From contig CM051458.1 in the NCBI GenBank assembly GCA_028274465.1, forward strand, positions 16,507,566-16,571,565: a stretch of DNA of 64,000 nucleotides, written 5' to 3'. Source of the stretch: Plantago ovata (Eukaryota; Streptophyta; Magnoliopsida; Lamiales; Plantaginaceae). The notes under the pieces are model-generated. The model had not been told where the DNA came from. It ran no database searches and saw nothing but the letters and a program-made list of their open reading frames with translations. Each line of letters starts with the position of its first letter. The stretch's first letter is position 1. Shown one piece after another: positions 45,900-58,275 of the stretch. Both the position numbers and the translations under genes were made by a program.

Positions 45900-46499
45900 G
45901 CAACGCAAGAAGAGAGAATCGACAACCTGCGATGTTACAGTACTTGTTGAGTTCGATTCAACAATAGTCGATTCCTACCTTATCACAAAAATCACAATAA
46001 CAACTAAACCACCAAAAACCTGCTGCACCAAATCAAACACCCACGCAACAACCAAAACGACAAAAACAGAGCAAGAACGCAAGTAAAAAAGAACACGTGG
46101 TTGGGTGCTAAATAACCTACGTCCACGGAGATCAAACAGCTTTCCACTATATTATCACAATCCGCTATTACAAGTTACTAACCAATCACAAGAATCAGGA
46201 AAAGATCACAGTTTCTCTAGCGAATACCTATAATATCCATAATATATAACTTGTCAAAGTAGTCAAACAAGCCTTCAATGCTATAATGAATGTGTCTTGA
46301 GCATACAGTAATCATTCCTTTATATAGCCTCCAATTCGCAGCTAAAAAATAAAGGAATTTGAATAGGAATTGAATTCTTAATAAAGACAATTTACTTTTC
46401 CTAACTGTTGTCGGTTACAGGAGTTATCGACGGAGTTGATCAACACCTTGCTTAACACTAGTCAGCTGATGTTGCTGTTTGTTGAGATAACACCTCACA
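45900..46499 (-). repeat. E9 3' LTR, left edge uncertain
   Basis: In element sense it starts TGTGAGGTGTTATC directly after the polypurine tract, and has TATATAAAGG (about 46317-46326) as a likely TATA box. The other edge was not found; 45900 is approximate. Confidence 0.55.
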
Positions 46500-46500
46500 A

Positions 46501-46515
46501 ATCTCCACCTTTAGC
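46501..46515 (-). promoter_or_regulatory. E9 polypurine tract
   Basis: The minus strand reads GCTAAAGGTGGAGAT, a typical copia polypurine tract, directly before the LTR start. Confidence 0.75.
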
Positions 46516-46555
46516 TCAACACCATCGACCTCTGTATCCCTGAAGTTAGGACACA

Positions 46556-46650
46556 ACCCTTCTGCATCTAAAAGGTTAAGATGCACCCCCATGCTCATCT
46601 CTTAGGTTAAGATGTCCCCATATGCACCTCTAAGGTTAAAATACCTCCAC
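46556..46650. repeat. Short tandem repeat in E9
   Basis: Three degenerate copies of a unit of about 30-40 bp containing aggttaagatg, between the RT fragment and the polypurine tract. Confidence 0.7.
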
Positions 46651-46665
46651 TTTCCATCCCTGCAC

Positions 46666-47580
46666 TTAGGATGAACCCCTAAAGGTCTTGACATCCACAA
46701 GTTTCAAGCAAAACCTGAACTTTGGTCCAGGATCCCACTGCATCCTCCTAGGAATCTTCATCTCAAATCCCTCTTGCAATTTCCCATTAAGTGTCTCAGT
46801 GTCCTCCATTGACCTTCTAGCAATCAACATATCATCCACATACGAGATCCTTCCATCTGAACTTGCATAAGATACTCTTAACATGTAACTTAGCTTCCTC
46901 CAAATCTTTGAACATTGCTCATCAGAAAACCGTACTCTTGACATCATAGATGTTTCCACACTTCCACAATCCTTCATAGTGAACCTGGTCAAAACCTTTA
47001 ATAGATACGTGGGTTGAGATCGATGAAAACAACATCCCTCTGATGAATCCGTGCAAATATCCATTCCTAAGATTCTCTGAGCTATCCCCAGGTCTTACAT
47101 TACAACATCTTCTTGAAACTCATCATCTAGAGATTCAGATTCAACACTTGAGTATTCTGGGACCTGATTATATACCTGTTTTTCTGGAGTTCCGGTCGTA
47201 GTTAGCTCGACTCCTTTCTTAACACCTAGTGTATCAACCTGCTCCATAACCCAAACAACTTCTCCTACTGCTATATAAGTTTCATCTTCTGACTCCACCT
47301 CAACTGAAATTCCTTGTGCATATCCTTGATCTATTGTATGTTGATATTTTGAAGTTTCACCAACTTCCTCAGGTTGATCAACACCATCTGACTCTGAGCT
47401 ACTACTAGACTCTTCATTCACTGGTTATATAGGTTCTAGATCTGCAACATCATCTTCTACTGTGGGCTCCACCTCAGAGTGATCTCTATCCTCTTCCAAC
47501 TCAATTCTGGTATTTTATGCAGTATCGGAGTTAGGCGCGGAGTTGCGCAACACCCCTTGGTCAATACCTGTCTGCTTGTC
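46666..47580 (-). pseudogene. E9 hinge and rearranged reverse transcriptase
   Basis: In element order: an acidic, Ser/Glu-rich hinge (about 47580-47095) that normally links integrase to RT; after a stop, DLGIAQRILGMDICTD and QPTYLLKVLTRFTMKD; then VSYASSDG; then YVDDMLIARRSMEDTETLNG and GFEMK. In copia RT the YVDD box comes before the GMDI and YLLKVL segments, so the order here is inverted. The palm and finger parts upstream of YVDD are missing. Because both parts sit in one open frame of 132 codons, it is a rearranged remnant, not a working enzyme. Confidence 0.8.
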
Positions 47581-47588
47581 CTTCAGAG

Positions 47589-48635
47589 ACCTGGCAAAAC
47601 TTACCCGGGCCCGAAAATCTGATCCGAATCTGAATTTAGACCCGAAACATAAAAGTTGAATTATCTGAATGTGACCTGCGACCCGATCTGAATCCGATTT
47701 GACCCAAAATAAGTTTGATCCGATATTGACCCAAATCCAAATGGACCCGAGTTTATCCGATCCGAAACGATCCGAATTAACATTAGCACGAATTCATCCG
47801 ATCCGAAACGACCCGAATTAACATTAGCACGAATTCATTCGATCCGATTTAATTTTGACTCGAATTCATCTGGTCTGAAATAATCCAAATTAAATTATAT
47901 CTAAATTAGGGACCTATATAGTTTAATTTACCTAGGCACTTTATTGAGTTTCATAGTCGTTCTTCTTTGATTATTAGTCTCTTGATTTAATTTGTCTAGG
48001 CACTTTATTATTAGTTTCATTCTCAGCTTTTGCTCTATTAGTGCCGTAATTTAATTTGCCTAGGCACTTAATTAGATTTAAAGTGCCTTAATTGCCTAGG
48101 AAAATTGGAAAAACAAAAAACGTTTTCTAGGCGTCACAGATTCACCTACATGTAAATTTAATTTAAAACTATAATATAATTTGTACTAAGGTTAATTAAG
48201 TTTTTGGCAAAAACTTATGTGAAGTTTTTAATATCCAAATCAACCTGATTGACCCGAATCTAAAATGGAAAGAATTATTATCATCTGAAATGACACATAT
48301 CTTAAGTGGTCCGAATTTGAAATGGTTCAAATTTGAAATGACCGATTTATTATAATCCGAATAAGACCCAAACCCGATTGTATCTGAATCTGAATATGAT
48401 CCGATCCGAGCGGGCCCAATCTGAATCTGACCCGATTCGTAATGGCTTAAAATTTTATTATCCGAACATGACCCGAATCCGATCAAGAACCAAAATCGAA
48501 TGTCACCCGAACCCGAACAAATCAAATTCTATCCAATCCGAAATCAACCCAAAAAAAAAAAAGCACAGACCCAAAATATCCGATCTAAATTCACCCGACC
48601 CGAATCTGACCCGAATGACCCATTTGCCAGGTCTA
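47589..48635. mobile_element. hAT-like non-autonomous DNA transposon
   Basis: About 1.05 kb with terminal inverted repeat ACCTGGCAAA at the left, and TTTGCCAGGT followed by CTA at the right. It is flanked by a perfect 8-bp duplication cttcagag (47581-47588 and 48636-48643), the size typical of hAT. Both ends are rich in degenerate CCCGAA/TCCGAA repeats, and the centre has three copies of CCTAGGCACTT (about 47931, 47996, 48058). No transposase is encoded. Removing it restores the E9 reading frame. Confidence 0.82.
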
Positions 48636-48649
48636 CTTCAGAGGTAATA

Positions 48650-50221
48650 TGTTAGGGAACTTGTAATTTTGATGAGCAATTAACCATGCTAAATTAAGGA
48701 AAGTCCAGTAACTAGTACTCTTAAGGTCCATAGGAATTTAGAATTTTAAGGACATTGTAAAAGAGGAACGTTTGCTGAAGACTTAGAGTAGGTGCTAGAT
48801 AGGTTAGTTTTACCGCTTATGATGTATCTTGTTTTCTGAAAAGAAATACAACCTATTGAAGCATTTGTTGATGATGTACTTTGTTTACATAAACAACTTA
48901 TTGAAGCATTTAGAACCGTTCAGAAACTTGAAGAATTCGAAGAACTGAAGACTAGAAGATTTCTGAAGACCGGTATCTACAAAGGTACATGTTGCTCAGA
49001 AAGTGGAAACTTCAGCTACAGCATTGCATAAGTGAAAATCTAAACGACAGAGTAGGTTGTGCTTGCTGAAACTGAGACTGACCACTTGCTGATGAACATT
49101 TGTGACCTCTTGCTGAAAATACTTGCATTTGCGCTCCAACGTTACTGTTTGAATTTCATTCAAATGAACATTAAATGCAAAGCATGCACGCGAAGGACAT
49201 GAAGACTAGAAGACAAATAAAGGACGCTGATGAAAGTACAAAAGCAAGATAGTGACATCTTAAGGAACAAAAGCCTTAGAATTCGAAATTCTAACGGCTC
49301 CTTGATTCACTATAAATAGAGGTCATCCGGCAAAGAGTTGAAGTATGTCAACAACGTGATCAAACTCTCACTTGTGCTTAAACTCACATACCCTTCAAAC
49401 ACTCTTTACTGCCATTGATCCGTTCCAAGACTTAAAGCTTGAAAAAGCTACTTGTGAAGAAGTAGAACACACTCGGCTAAGAAATTAGTTAAGTGTTCTT
49501 TCTTTCGAACAAGAACAAGTCTTGACACCAGAAACAATCAAACTTGTCTACTGCAAAGTATTCAAAGTTTTGTTTCTTAGATTACTTGTTGTAACTGAAT
49601 AAGTTATAATTAAGTTATCTCATCCCAAACCTCTCTAACTTAAAATACACCCTTTCATGCGTGATATTCAGGGGGAACTTAATCGAGCATAGTGTTGCTG
49701 ATTAAAAGTCCCAAGTTTGGTGAAGAACAAGGTTTCGTTCTCTAGTTAGGTTGGAAACGAAGCAAGTGTGCTTTGGTTTCTATTTGAATCGCTCTAGATA
49801 GGTGTTGTAAGGAACCTCAAACTTGCCTTAGTGGATTCAGTCCTAGAAAGCACAAAGTGGATTAGTTGAGAGATTACGCCACTCTCAGATACCACTATAA
49901 AAGTGTTTGTGTGATTTACTTACTGCATTTAGTTTTCAGCAAAGCATATCTATCTGTACACAGTCACTCACTTCACTTGCTGAAACTATCACTTACTGAC
50001 AAAGCAGTTATTGTATCAAAGACTCCCGCTTTCTGATTTTAAGTATCAGCAAAACTCATTACTGAGAAGTAACTTGCGCTTGCTGAGAAAGTTAAGTATC
50101 AGCAAACTCATTACTGAAAAGTAATAAGTCCTTGCTGAGAATGTTTTTAAACGACGAAAGTTTGAAAAGACTATTCACCCCCCCCCCTCTAGTCTTTTCT
50201 TGTTGTTTAAAGGGACCAACA
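48650..50221 (+). repeat. E10 5' LTR
   Basis: 1572 bp. TATA box TATAAATAGA at 49311-49320. A C-run lies near 50177. At least eight TTGCTGA or GCTGA motifs are spread through it. Confidence 0.93.
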
Positions 50222-50223
50222 AG

Positions 50224-50235
50224 TGGTATCAGAGC
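50224..50235 (+). promoter_or_regulatory. E10 primer-binding site (initiator tRNA-Met)
   Basis: TGGTATCAGAGC, two bases after the LTR end. Standard copia PBS. Confidence 0.93.
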
Positions 50236-50333
50236 TGGAGGTTCTTTAACCTTCAACACTGAACCTAGACCCCCTTATATGCTTTCCGTACATCACTCTC
50301 ACTTGATCAGTTTGGTTGTCTTTTGCTGACAGG

Positions 50334-51892
50334 ATGTCTTTAGGAGACGCTCCCTTGCTGAAGCTGGAAAACTATGAAAAATGGCGAAACAACATGATGC
50401 TACATCTTGAGGCCATTAGTGATGAGATGGTTACTGTCATTAATGATGGACCTATCAAAATCACTAAGGTTGAAAGAAGTTTTTCTCACAAAACCACAGA
50501 AGCTGGAAAGGAAACTGTCTTAGGCGAACCAGTTGATACTGTCGTTCCAAAACCAAGAGAGGAATGGACTTCCGACGAAGCCAAGAGATTCCGTCTTAAT
50601 GGCCAAGCAAGAAACATCATCATTCGATCAACTCCGGATACTATACAGTGCAAACTGTGGGGTGCTAAATCTGCTAAGGAAGCTTGGAAAATGGTTCAAG
50701 ATCTTTGTGTTGGATCTGACAAAACCAAGGAAAACAAACTCGAAGTGCTGAAGTTAAAGTTCCAGAACTTTAAACAAGGTACAAATGAGTCACTGGAAGA
50801 CTTGGACTTCAGATTCACAACTCTAGTTAGTGAAATGACAACCTTGGGTGTTGGAAATCTTTACTCAGATTCTGAGAAGGTGAAACCATCATTAGAAGTC
50901 TAAACCAAGAATGGATTCACACTCAGAACTTCTACTACAATCAAGGAATGCCAGACATTACACCAACATAGTTGTTCTCTCATCTTGCTACTGTCAACTA
51001 CGAGACTAAGAAAAGAGAAAATGTGTTTGCTGAAAAATCGCAAAACATTGCTCTTGCTACAAAGCCGTCATCTTCTGAAAAGAAGAATGATAAAGAGCAT
51101 GCTGATGAAAATGTTTTGGTTGTTAAAAACATGAAGAAGTTCATCAGTAAGGAACTTGAAAGGCGAAAAGCAAAAGAGAAGCTGAAAAAGCATCTTGGTA
51201 ACAACTACCATAAGTACAAGAATGAGACTAGCTCGCTGAACAAGCAAGCTCAGCAAGCAACCTCATCAGAAGAACTAGCAGTTGGAAATGATCTCTGCTT
51301 TTACTGCAAAAAGCCTGGACATTTCAAAGCAAATTGTCCTTTGCTGAAAGGCAAATGTGCTGAAAAGAAGAAGAAGTTCAAAAGAGCTTTTATTGCTGAA
51401 GAAAAGAAGAAGCTTCAAGCAAAAATCGATGCATTGTGCATTGATACTAGCTCCGAAGACAGTGAGGAAGAAAGCTTAGACACTGACGATGAAGAAGCCA
51501 CTCTTGACGTAGAGATTGGCAAGGAAGTTTGTGGAATAGCCATGGAAGCTTATCCAGATGTGTCAAACTACGAGTTCTGCCTCATGGCCGGTCAGACTTC
51601 AGCCACGGAGACAAACGATGCAATCTGGCACTTTGACAGTGGTTGTGGAAAGCACATGACGAGCAACAAGAATAACCTTATAAACTATAGACGTTGGTCT
51701 AAAGGTCCAACTATAAGGTTTGCTGGTGGAGGCTCTGGTTCTACAAAAGGCTATGGTGACGTGAAGTTAGGATGCATTACCATTACGGGAGTTCTTTATG
51801 TCAAAGATCTTAAGTTTAATCTTTTCAGCATGAGTCAGTTTGCTGACAAAAGTTACTTCATCAAAATCAAAGTGATGAATGTAAACTTATAG
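50334..51892 (+). pseudogene. E10 gag and protease, frameshifted
   Basis: The first ATG in frame is 50334 (MSLGDAPLLKLENYEKWRNN), which is typical of copia gag; an upstream TTG is less likely. The gag core runs to about 50880 (SAKEAWKMVQDLC, KLKFQNFKQGTNESLEDLDF), where the frame shifts. The next frame, open from 50972, is lysine-rich, then has a CCHC zinc knuckle CFYCKKPGHFKANC (51295-51337), an acidic segment (SSEDSEEESLDTDDEEATLD) and the protease active site WHFDSGCGKHMT (DSG at 51635-51643) with LYVKDLKFNLFSMSQF. Copia proteases use D-S/T-G, so the active site is intact. The frame ends at 51892. Confidence 0.9.
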
Positions 51893-52666
51893 ATTGCGAG
51901 ACAAAGAAGGTTATTATGATTGCAAGAGGATCAGGAGGCTTGTACACCGTAGATTGGTCTTCAGCAATCGTTGAAAAATGTCTTGTCTCAGATCACGATT
52001 GCCTTGCTGAAAAAGAATGGTTATGGCATAAACGAACAAATCATCTAAACTTCAAGACGCTGAATAAGCTGTCTAAAAAGGCACTTGTAGTTGGATTACC
52101 TAAGGTTACTTTTAAGAAGGATGGTGTTTGCAATGCATGTAAGCAAGGAAAGCAAACCAAATCTTCTTTTAAGAACAAGGCAGTACCGTCAACTACAAAA
52201 CCTTACAACTCTTGCACATGGACTTGTTTGAATCTTCTTCAACAAGCTATGCTGGTAAGAAGTATTGTCTGGTGGTGGTAGATGACTATTCAAGATTCAC
52301 TTGGGTAGTATTTATCAAGCACAAATCTGAAACAAGGACTGAAATACCTAACTTGCTGAATAAGCTTGAATTCATGAAAAATGACAACGTAAAAGTCATA
52401 AGGACAGACCATGGTACTGAGTTTGTAAACCAGTACATAACTGAGTATTGCACTTAAAAAGGCATACAACCTCAGTTATCCTCAGTAAGGACACCACAAC
52501 AAAATAGTGTTGCTGAATGGAAGAATCGTACCCTAAAAGAAGCCGCAAGAACAATGCTTGCTGACACTGAGATAAGTGAGGCTTACTGGGTTGAGCGATT
52601 AATACCGCATGTTACACTCAAAACAGCTGTCTGATTACTAAGGAATACAACAAAACTCCATATGAG
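51893..52666 (+). pseudogene. E10 integrase, frameshifted
   Basis: Pre-integrase HHCC zinc-binding region: LWHKRTNHLNFKTL and CNACKQGKQTKSSF (about 52024-52160). The core has HMDLFESSSTSYAGKKYC, VVDDYSRFTWVVFIKHKS and RTDHGTEF (second catalytic Asp). A stop TAA near 52455 and another shift separate the segment with NSVAEWKNRTLKEAARTM, which holds the catalytic Glu. Three different frames are used (about 51916, 52212, and from about 52456), so it is broken. Confidence 0.88.
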
Positions 52667-54957
52667 TTGTTCGTTGGTAGACCTCCTAATATCACTCATC
52701 TAAGAGTATTTGGTTGTAAGTGTTTCGTTCTTAATAACGGTAGAGAGTACCCAAGAACATTTCAACCAAAGGCAGACGAAGCGATATTTCTTGGTTACTC
52801 CTTGCATAGTAAAGCTTATAGAGTTTACAACAAAAAGGCACAAAAGATCGAAGAATCAGTGCATGTTGTATTCTACGAAAAGACACAAGGAGTGCCTGCT
52901 GAAGAAGAAATATCAGAATGTATGAAAAAGCTAATCATACATGACCAAAGAACTGAATCTAATGCTAGGCAAATCAAGTCAATTGAACTAAATGATGATT
53001 CCGACAATGACTCTCCTCCCCCAAGTCATGACAAGATAAATGTAGTTCACGACAAAGAATTTCCAGCAAAAGACGCAGTTGCTGAAACTACGCAACCTCC
53101 AGTGCCTGCTGATGAGTTACCACAATCTAGCAATGCTGAACAAGCAGTTGCTGATGAACCAATCTCAGTAGAGACACAAAATACCAGTAGTACTGAACAA
53201 GTACATGCTGAAGAGTCACATGCTGATGAGCAAACATATCCAGATCCAACAAGCAGAAAGCCTGTTAACAAATGGATTAGAGATCATCCCTCTACGGATA
53301 TGATTGGTGATATTGATAAACGCCAAGTGACTAGATCCAAAGTTTCTACTACTCATGGACTTGCTGAAGAAGCAAATGTCGTAGAAGTAGAATCATTGTT
53401 CTCTTGCTTTGTGTCAGAAATTGAACCCAAGACCATAGAAGAAGCTTTAAAGCATTCTGAATGGATTAAGGCAATGCAAGAAGAACTGGATCAATTCGAA
53501 AGGAACAAAGTCTGGAAACTTGTACCTCTTGCTGAAGGCAAGAAAGCTATCGGTACAAAGTGCGTGTTCAGAAACAAGCTGAGTGAGTCTGGTGAAGTAA
53601 CAAGAAACAAAGCACGTTTAGTTGCTCAAGGTTACTGTCAGACTAAAGGATTGGACTATGATGAGTCTTATGCACCAGTTGCAAGATTGGATGCGATTAG
53701 GCTTTTCTTGGCCTTTGCTGCTCACAATGACTTCATTGTTTACCAAATGGATGTTAAAAGTGCATTCTTGAATGGTGAACTTGCTGAAGAAGTCTACTTA
53801 GAACAACCACGTGGCTTTGAACTTCCATTAGAAACCAAGATGGTATACAAGCTTCAGAAAGATGTATATGGTCTAAAGCAAGCACCAAGAGCTTGGTATG
53901 ATACCTTAGCTAAGTTCTTGCTGGATAATGGTTTCAAGAAAGGTGAAGTTGATAAAACTTTGTTTACCATGAACCATGATGGGAAAATACTCTTAGTTCA
54001 AATTTATGTGGATGACATAATATTTGGATCTAAGGACAAGCAACTTTGTGACAATTTTGCCAAACTCATGACAAATAAATTTGAAATGAGTATGATGGGA
54101 AAATTGAATTATTTCCTAGGATTGCAAGTCAAGCAACTCAAAGATGGAATATTCATAAATCAAGCAAAGTATGCGAAAGAAATGCTCATAAAGTTTAGCA
54201 TCAAAGAGGAAGAAAAACCTGAAAAGATCCCTATGAGTGTTGGTACCAAACTGGGCTATACTAAAGAAGATAAAAGTGTTGAAGAACACAAGTATAGGAA
54301 GCTCATTGGTTCCTTGTTGTATTTAACAACAAGCAGACCTGACATTCAGTATGTTGTTTGTGTGTGTGCAAGATACCAATCTGATCCAAGAGAATCACAC
54401 TACAAAAAGGCACTTAAGATACTGAAATATGTTAAAGGTACAATCAATGTTGGATTATGGTATCCTAAAGCAACTGGACTTGAATTGGTTGGTTATTCTG
54501 ATGCTGATCATGGAGGATCAACTCTTGATAGAAAAAGTACCTCTGGAACTTGTCAGTTTTTTGGTACTAGATTAATATCATGGTTCAGCAAGAAGCAAAC
54601 ATGTGTTGCACATTCATCTACTGAATCTGAGTACATTGCGGCTGGTTGTTGCACAGCTCAAATCATATGTATTCCGCAACAATTAAGAGATTATGGTATT
54701 TCTGCAAAAAGAAAACACCAATCTTTTGTGATAATACAAGTGCTATTGCTATCACGCAAAATCCTAAGTTCCACTCAAGGACAAAACACATTGATATTAG
54801 ACATCATTTCATTAGAGATCATGTGGAAAAGGGAGATATTGAGGTTGTAAAAGTAGGTACTGATGATCAACTTGCTGACATCTTTACCAAGCCCCTACCA
54901 GATAATAGATTCGCAATGCTAATGTATAACCTTGGATTGATTGAATTACCTCAATAA
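52667..54957 (+). pseudogene. E10 reverse transcriptase and RNase H
   Basis: Integrase tail ([35 protein letters not shown]), an Ala/Glu-rich hinge (about 52900-53260), then complete [42 protein letters not shown] (first Asp), [21 protein letters not shown] (YVDD at 54005-54016), then [11 protein letters not shown] and RPDIQYVVC. RNase H follows with GYSDADHGG and SSTESEYIA. Near 54690 the frame shifts; the other frame gives [32 protein letters not shown] and LADIFTKPLP to the stop at 54957. This is the longest intact pol segment in the window. Only the late frameshift would break it. Confidence 0.92.
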
Positions 54958-55866
54958 GGGATACAATTGGCAGAATGCTGAAACAGGTATTCAGCAAGCC
55001 AAAGTGTTCTTACTTAATTAAAAGCTCCTTCCACTAATTTCTTCTAAGAAATGATAGGTCACTACATGATTGCTGAAACAGGCATTCAACAAGTAATTCC
55101 TTCAAAAAGGGTATTTGTTAGGAAACTTGATCACTTGCTGAGACGGGCACTCAGTAAGAGAAAAACCTTAAAGATTGCTGAAACGGGTATTCAGACAATC
55201 AAAGATACTGAAACAGGTATTCAAGTATCAAGGGAATATTCTGAGACGGGAACTCAGAAAAGAGCAAAACTCACTTCTCAGATTTTACCAAAAGAGATCT
55301 CAAGTATAAAAAGAATTTATTGATACGGGAACTCAGAAATATCTTTTAAACTTAAGGAAATATGAGATGTCTGAGTAAGGGAGAACTTTCAGCAAGTAAC
55401 AAGGCTATTTATGCAAACTCGCTGAAAAGATTCTTGTTTATTTCAGCAAGCAATCAAATCCCATAAATCTCGGTAAAATCAATTTGTGACGTTAATCGGG
55501 CACAGATAAACTCGCTAATAATCATGACATGAAATGCAATCGTGACCATTGATTAAAAGGAGTTATTAATCTAACGGTTAACATTACAAACAGAAAGAGT
55601 GCTCTGGCGGTTTTTGTTAGTGGGCCACTACGCATTTAATGCAAAGGCTCCACTAACACCTTTGTTTCTCTGTTTTACCCTTGCTGAGAACTCAAATCGA
55701 TTGACATTCTTGCACATCAGAGACACTATATAAAGAAGGAGTTAGAGAAAGACAAAATTCTTTAACTCACATTTCCCTTCTCTGCAAATTTTAGCCTGAA
55801 ACTACTGTACCTCCGGTCAAAAAGCAAACAATCTTTTTCGTACACATTTCTCTTCTATATAAAGAA
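54958..55866 (+). repeat. E10 spacer with inverted-repeat units
   Basis: Between pol and the 3' ORF. Seven copies of a motif like CTGAAACAGGTATTCAG (near 54977, 55065, 55138, 55177, 55209, 55240 and 55322) carry short inverted arms, CTGAA and TTCAG. Four are read as AETGIQ or similar in the short frame 55051-55323, which I do not call a gene. A TATA-like ctatataaagaagg near 55728 and another at 55857 precede the ORF start. Confidence 0.75.
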
Positions 55867-57963
55867 ATGGCACCAAAGAGACAGTCATCTAAGACATCAA
55901 AGTCGTCTAAGGTTGACAGTGCTGAAAAACGCACTACTCCGGTGACTAACATAGCGAAAGTTGTGTTGAAAAACGATAGGATAACAGAAAAACCTATGCC
56001 TCCCTCATATCTTGACACTGCAAAGTGTGAGATGATGATGCAATGGGGTGGTTTTGCAAAAGAGAAGTATATCCGATACTTCTATGAACAAGAACTAGAC
56101 GGTGACAATGAGGAGGCCCTTGACTTCATTAAACAGCAAGGCCTCATTCATTTTATAAAAGCTCGCCCTAAGAAAGTGAGCATGTTAGATACTATGAAGT
56201 TCTACAATAATGCAGAAATCCAGTCCCTAACTGATAGTCAAGGAGTCACTGAAAAAGTGATCTTCTCTACAGTTCAGAATACGCAAATCGTCCTGAAATG
56301 GACTGATTTAGCATAAATCTTTCAGATTCCAACTACTGGAACTGAAGATGACATCACTGCCACTGATAAAGAGATAGAAGCCTTCTACAGTGATGTCAGA
56401 AATGAGAAAATGAAGAAAGGAGAGATTGCTCCCATGACTTGGACAAAGCACGTTAAGAGGAAGCATCTCTGCCATTCACTTGGTCTAGTAGCTCTGCTAC
56501 TAATCAAAGTATTAGACTCCCAAGTCGGAGGAATAGACCAAGTAGGCTTGAGAAGGTGGCCGCTGCTGATGCATATCTATGAGAACAAAACGGAGCTCAA
56601 CTGGGCAAAGTACATTTTCAACAGACTTGTTGATTGTGTTACTAAATTCAAGGTTAAGGTTGAAGACAACAAGTTCTCACCTACCTTCCCAGTCATGTAT
56701 GGACTGAAGATATGCTATATCCTTGAACACTTCAGGATTCAGCTGAGAAACCCATTGCCAATCAAGAAATCTGTATGCAATGTGGGAAGAGCCTTCTACA
56801 AGCAAAATGTACCTAAGACTGCTGGCAAGAAACTCGAAAAATCAAAGAAGACAACAACTGCAAATGTTGTCAGCACAAGTCAGCAAGAAAGGTATACAAC
56901 AGCTGCAGATGTCACTACTCATCAAGAAAATGTTACAGCAACTGAAAAAGTTGTTGATGAAACTGCTGTAGATGGTGATCATGATGAAACTGTTATAGAT
57001 GGTGATCATGCCAAGACCACTACACCCGTTGCTGAAAATGCAACTACTGATGCCACTGCTGAGAAATTGGAGAAATCCAAGAAGAAAAAGAGGAAAGCTG
57101 ATGATGACACTCAGACTGCAGCGTCATCAGCTAACCCCGTCCCCAAGAGAAAATGGACAAATAACCCAAGAAAGAAAACACTGGCTCGCAAGTCAGTACC
57201 AATTGTCCATGATCTTTCGGACGATTCTCAAGCAGTTGCTGAAAAGCAAGCTCCAGTAGATGTTGACAAGGTGGTTACTGAGACCTATGTCAGCAATGTT
57301 GAAGTGTTTGCGGAAGCCTTCAACAATCAACTTAATGTTGATACATCTACTGCGAATAGACCACAAGGCAGTGGAAATGAAATTCCTGCCTCAATCGCAG
57401 ATATCTACATTGTAGATAATCTTGATGATCAGACTCTGGAACCAGTGATTGATATCGCTGCTGATATAAGAACCGCGACACTTGCTGAAGCTGCCGTTGC
57501 TGAAAAGATGGTTGCTGAAAAGATGGTTGCTGAACAAGCAACTCATCAAGTTGCTGAAGAACCAGTTGCTGAGACCGCAATGGTTCAATTCCCAGAAGTT
57601 GCTGAAACAACACAAGAGACATTATTCGACGACGCATCTCAAGATGCTGAGAATACTGGACCCAGTTCACCGAAAACATCCATTGACAAAGTTCAACTTG
57701 TGTTGAAAGAACTAAGCCATAAAATGGAGTTGGATATTGAAGAAACATCCAACAAATCAATCGATGTTTTCATGACAAGCAGTGAGCTCAAGGGTCAAGA
57801 TGCCTCTGCTCAACTTGTCATTTCAGAGACAAGGGAGATTGCTGAAACTGCACAGCTTTCTCAAACAGAGTAAGAAAAGAAGTCTGCTGAAGAAACAGTC
57901 CAAGATATTGAAGAAGTTGTCGTTGCTGAAAGGACTGAGCCACAACCTGTCCTTCTTCAACAG

Positions 57964-58038
57964 GTAGTTAACTCAACCATAATCAAATCTTCACTATCTG
58001 AAACTCAATCTTTTGCTAATATAATAATTTCTCTACAG
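57964..58038 (+). other. Intron-like unit 1 in the 3' ORF
   Basis: 75 bp, from CAACAG|GTAGTTAAC to TTTCTCTACAG|ACT, with a branch-like CTAAT near the 3' end. It is a multiple of three and stays in frame if retained. Confidence 0.45.
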
Positions 58039-58107
58039 ACTTCTCAAGATACAAGTCAGACGGTTGCTGAAGTCTCTGCACCAGAATCAACACTTCCTTC
58101 TCAGTAG

Positions 58108-58179
58108 GTAGTTAATGTTTTTGGTAATACAACTAAGTTTGACAACTTAGTGCTTGTATCTAACTCACAATTATTTCAG
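58108..58179 (+). other. Intron-like unit 2 in the 3' ORF
   Basis: 72 bp, from TAG|GTAGTTAATG to ATTATTTCAG|GAT, with CTAAC as a likely branch point. The codon just before it is TAG where unit 1 has CAG, so one point change explains this stop. Confidence 0.45.
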
Positions 58180-58275
58180 GATGAACAAATGAAGGATGCT
58201 TCTCAAGCTCCTCAAGGAATGGAAATAGTACCAGCACAAACAAGTGTGCAACATGAGCTTGCTGAATCTCAGCAG

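Noticed and set aside
55051..55323. A 90-codon gene with AETGIQ repeats
   Set aside because: The peptide repeat follows from the nucleotide inverted-repeat units, which also occur outside the frame.
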